NCBI GenBank assembly: GCA_005879255.1
Contig: VBKY01000427.1
Coordinates: forward strand, 1-5,435
DNA: 5,435 bases
From: Deltaproteobacteria bacterium
GTDB taxonomy: Bacteria > Desulfobacterota_B > Binatia > UBA9968
Direction of reading: 5' to 3'
The position numbers and the translations under genes were made by a program. Within the stretch, counting starts at the first letter, position 1; each line of letters opens with the position of its first letter. The notes beneath the pieces are model-generated. The model had not been told where the DNA came from. It saw only the letters and a program-made list of their open reading frames with translations, and searched no databases. Shown piece by piece: positions 4,841-5,435 of this stretch.

Positions 4841-5435
4841 ATGAGTGACGCTATTTTTTCAGAGCTGGAGTCGGAGTCGATCGAAATTATTCGCGAAGTC
4901 GCGGCTACCGCCGCCAAGCCGGTGATGCTGTACTCGATCGGCAAAGACTCCTCGGTGATGCTTCGCCTGGCGCAAAAAGCATTCTACCCTGGAGCGATCC
5001 CGTTTCCCTTGATGCACATCGATACCGGATGGAAATTCAAGGAGATGATCGCGTTTCGAGACCGCACGGCGATTGAAGTCGGATTCAAGCTGATTGCATT
5101 TACCAACCAGCGCGGCGTTGCCGAGGGCGTCGGGCCGATCACTCATGGCTCGGCATATCACACCGATGTCATGAAAACCGAGGCGCTCAAGCAGGCGCTC
5201 GATCTTCACGGCTTCGATGTGGCCTTCGGCGGCGCGAGACGCGACGAGGAAAAATCCCGCGCCAAGGAGCGCATTTTTTCGTTTCGCGCACCGGGCCATC
5301 GTTGGGAACCGAAAGCTCAGCGTCCCGAACTATGGAATCTTTACAACGCCCGGATCAATGCCGGCGAAACGATACGCGTATTTCCGCTCTCCAATTGGAC
5401 GGAAGCCGACGTCTGGGCCTACATCCGCCAGGAGA
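4841..5435 (+). CDS. cysD: Sulfate adenylyltransferase subunit 2 (CysD), 5' part only
   Basis: Small catalytic subunit of ATP sulfurylase, which forms APS from ATP and sulfate together with the GTPase subunit CysN. The first 198 codons of about 300 are present; the gene runs off the window. It belongs to the PP-loop ATP pyrophosphatase fold: [15 protein letters not shown] (30-44), [16 protein letters not shown] (54-69), [20 protein letters not shown] (101-120), the very conserved [20 protein letters not shown] (129-148), RPELWNLYN (161-169) and [12 protein letters not shown] (181-192). The start at 4841 gives the usual CysD amino terminus ([15 protein letters not shown]). There is no clear ribosome site. 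It supplies the APS that CysH reduces. cysN would be expected immediately downstream, outside the window. Confidence 0.96.
   Translation, partial: MSDAIFSELESESIEIIREVAATAAKPVMLYSIGKDSSVMLRLAQKAFYPGAIPFPLMHIDTGWKFKEMIAFRDRTAIEVGFKLIAFTNQRGVAEGVGPITHGSAYHTDVMKTEALKQALDLHGFDVAFGGARRDEEKSRAKERIFSFRAPGHRWEPKAQRPELWNLYNARINAGETIRVFPLSNWTEADVWAYIRQE

Noticed and set aside
4859..5299. 146-codon open frame on the minus strand over cysD
   Set aside because: Antisense to highly conserved CysD motifs; a shadow frame.

Overview
The window is a sulfate-assimilation gene cluster, read entirely on the + strand, from a bacterium of moderately high GC. From left to right it holds the 3' part of cysT (sulfate permease), cysW (second permease), a short relic of the start of cysA (transporter ATPase), cysH (4Fe-4S APS reductase), a stand-alone siroheme synthase N-domain protein (Met8/CysG-N type), cobA (uroporphyrinogen-III methyltransferase), hemD (uroporphyrinogen-III synthase) and the 5' part of cysD (ATP sulfurylase small subunit). 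Both ends are cut by the window.

The genes form one route. CysT/CysW import sulfate. CysD, with a CysN expected downstream, makes APS. CysH carries the CC / CxxC / ECGLH cysteine pattern of APS reductases and reduces APS directly to sulfite, so no APS kinase is needed. HemD, CobA and the Met8-like protein then make siroheme, the cofactor of sulfite reductase, from hydroxymethylbilane. No sulfite reductase gene lies in the window.

Most junctions are tight: cysT-cysW has a 5-nt gap, cysW and the cysA start are 1 nt apart, met8-cobA overlap by ATGA, and cobA-hemD overlap by 38 nt. The exceptions are two gaps of about 240 nt, cysH-met8 (2123-2360) and hemD-cysD (4599-4840). Both are packed with short tandem and palindromic repeats rather than genes.

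The most striking observation is at 1353-1432. Directly after cysW comes a perfect start of a cysA gene (MSIEMRNVSKTFG), but after 13 to about 20 codons the sequence runs into cysH. The Walker A, signature and Walker B regions are all absent. The cysH reading frame there has no ATG; a well-placed Shine-Dalgarno and ATG (1401-1415) sit in the wrong frame, and a single extra base would join them to cysH. So cysA appears to have been deleted, and the cysH start is damaged or unusual.

Taxonomy is uncertain. The 9-nt-period CACGAAG and GCAAAG arrays and the GTCAT...ATGAC element resemble, from memory, intergenic repeats of soil Verrucomicrobiota and Acidobacteriota. This is a recollection and was not searched.
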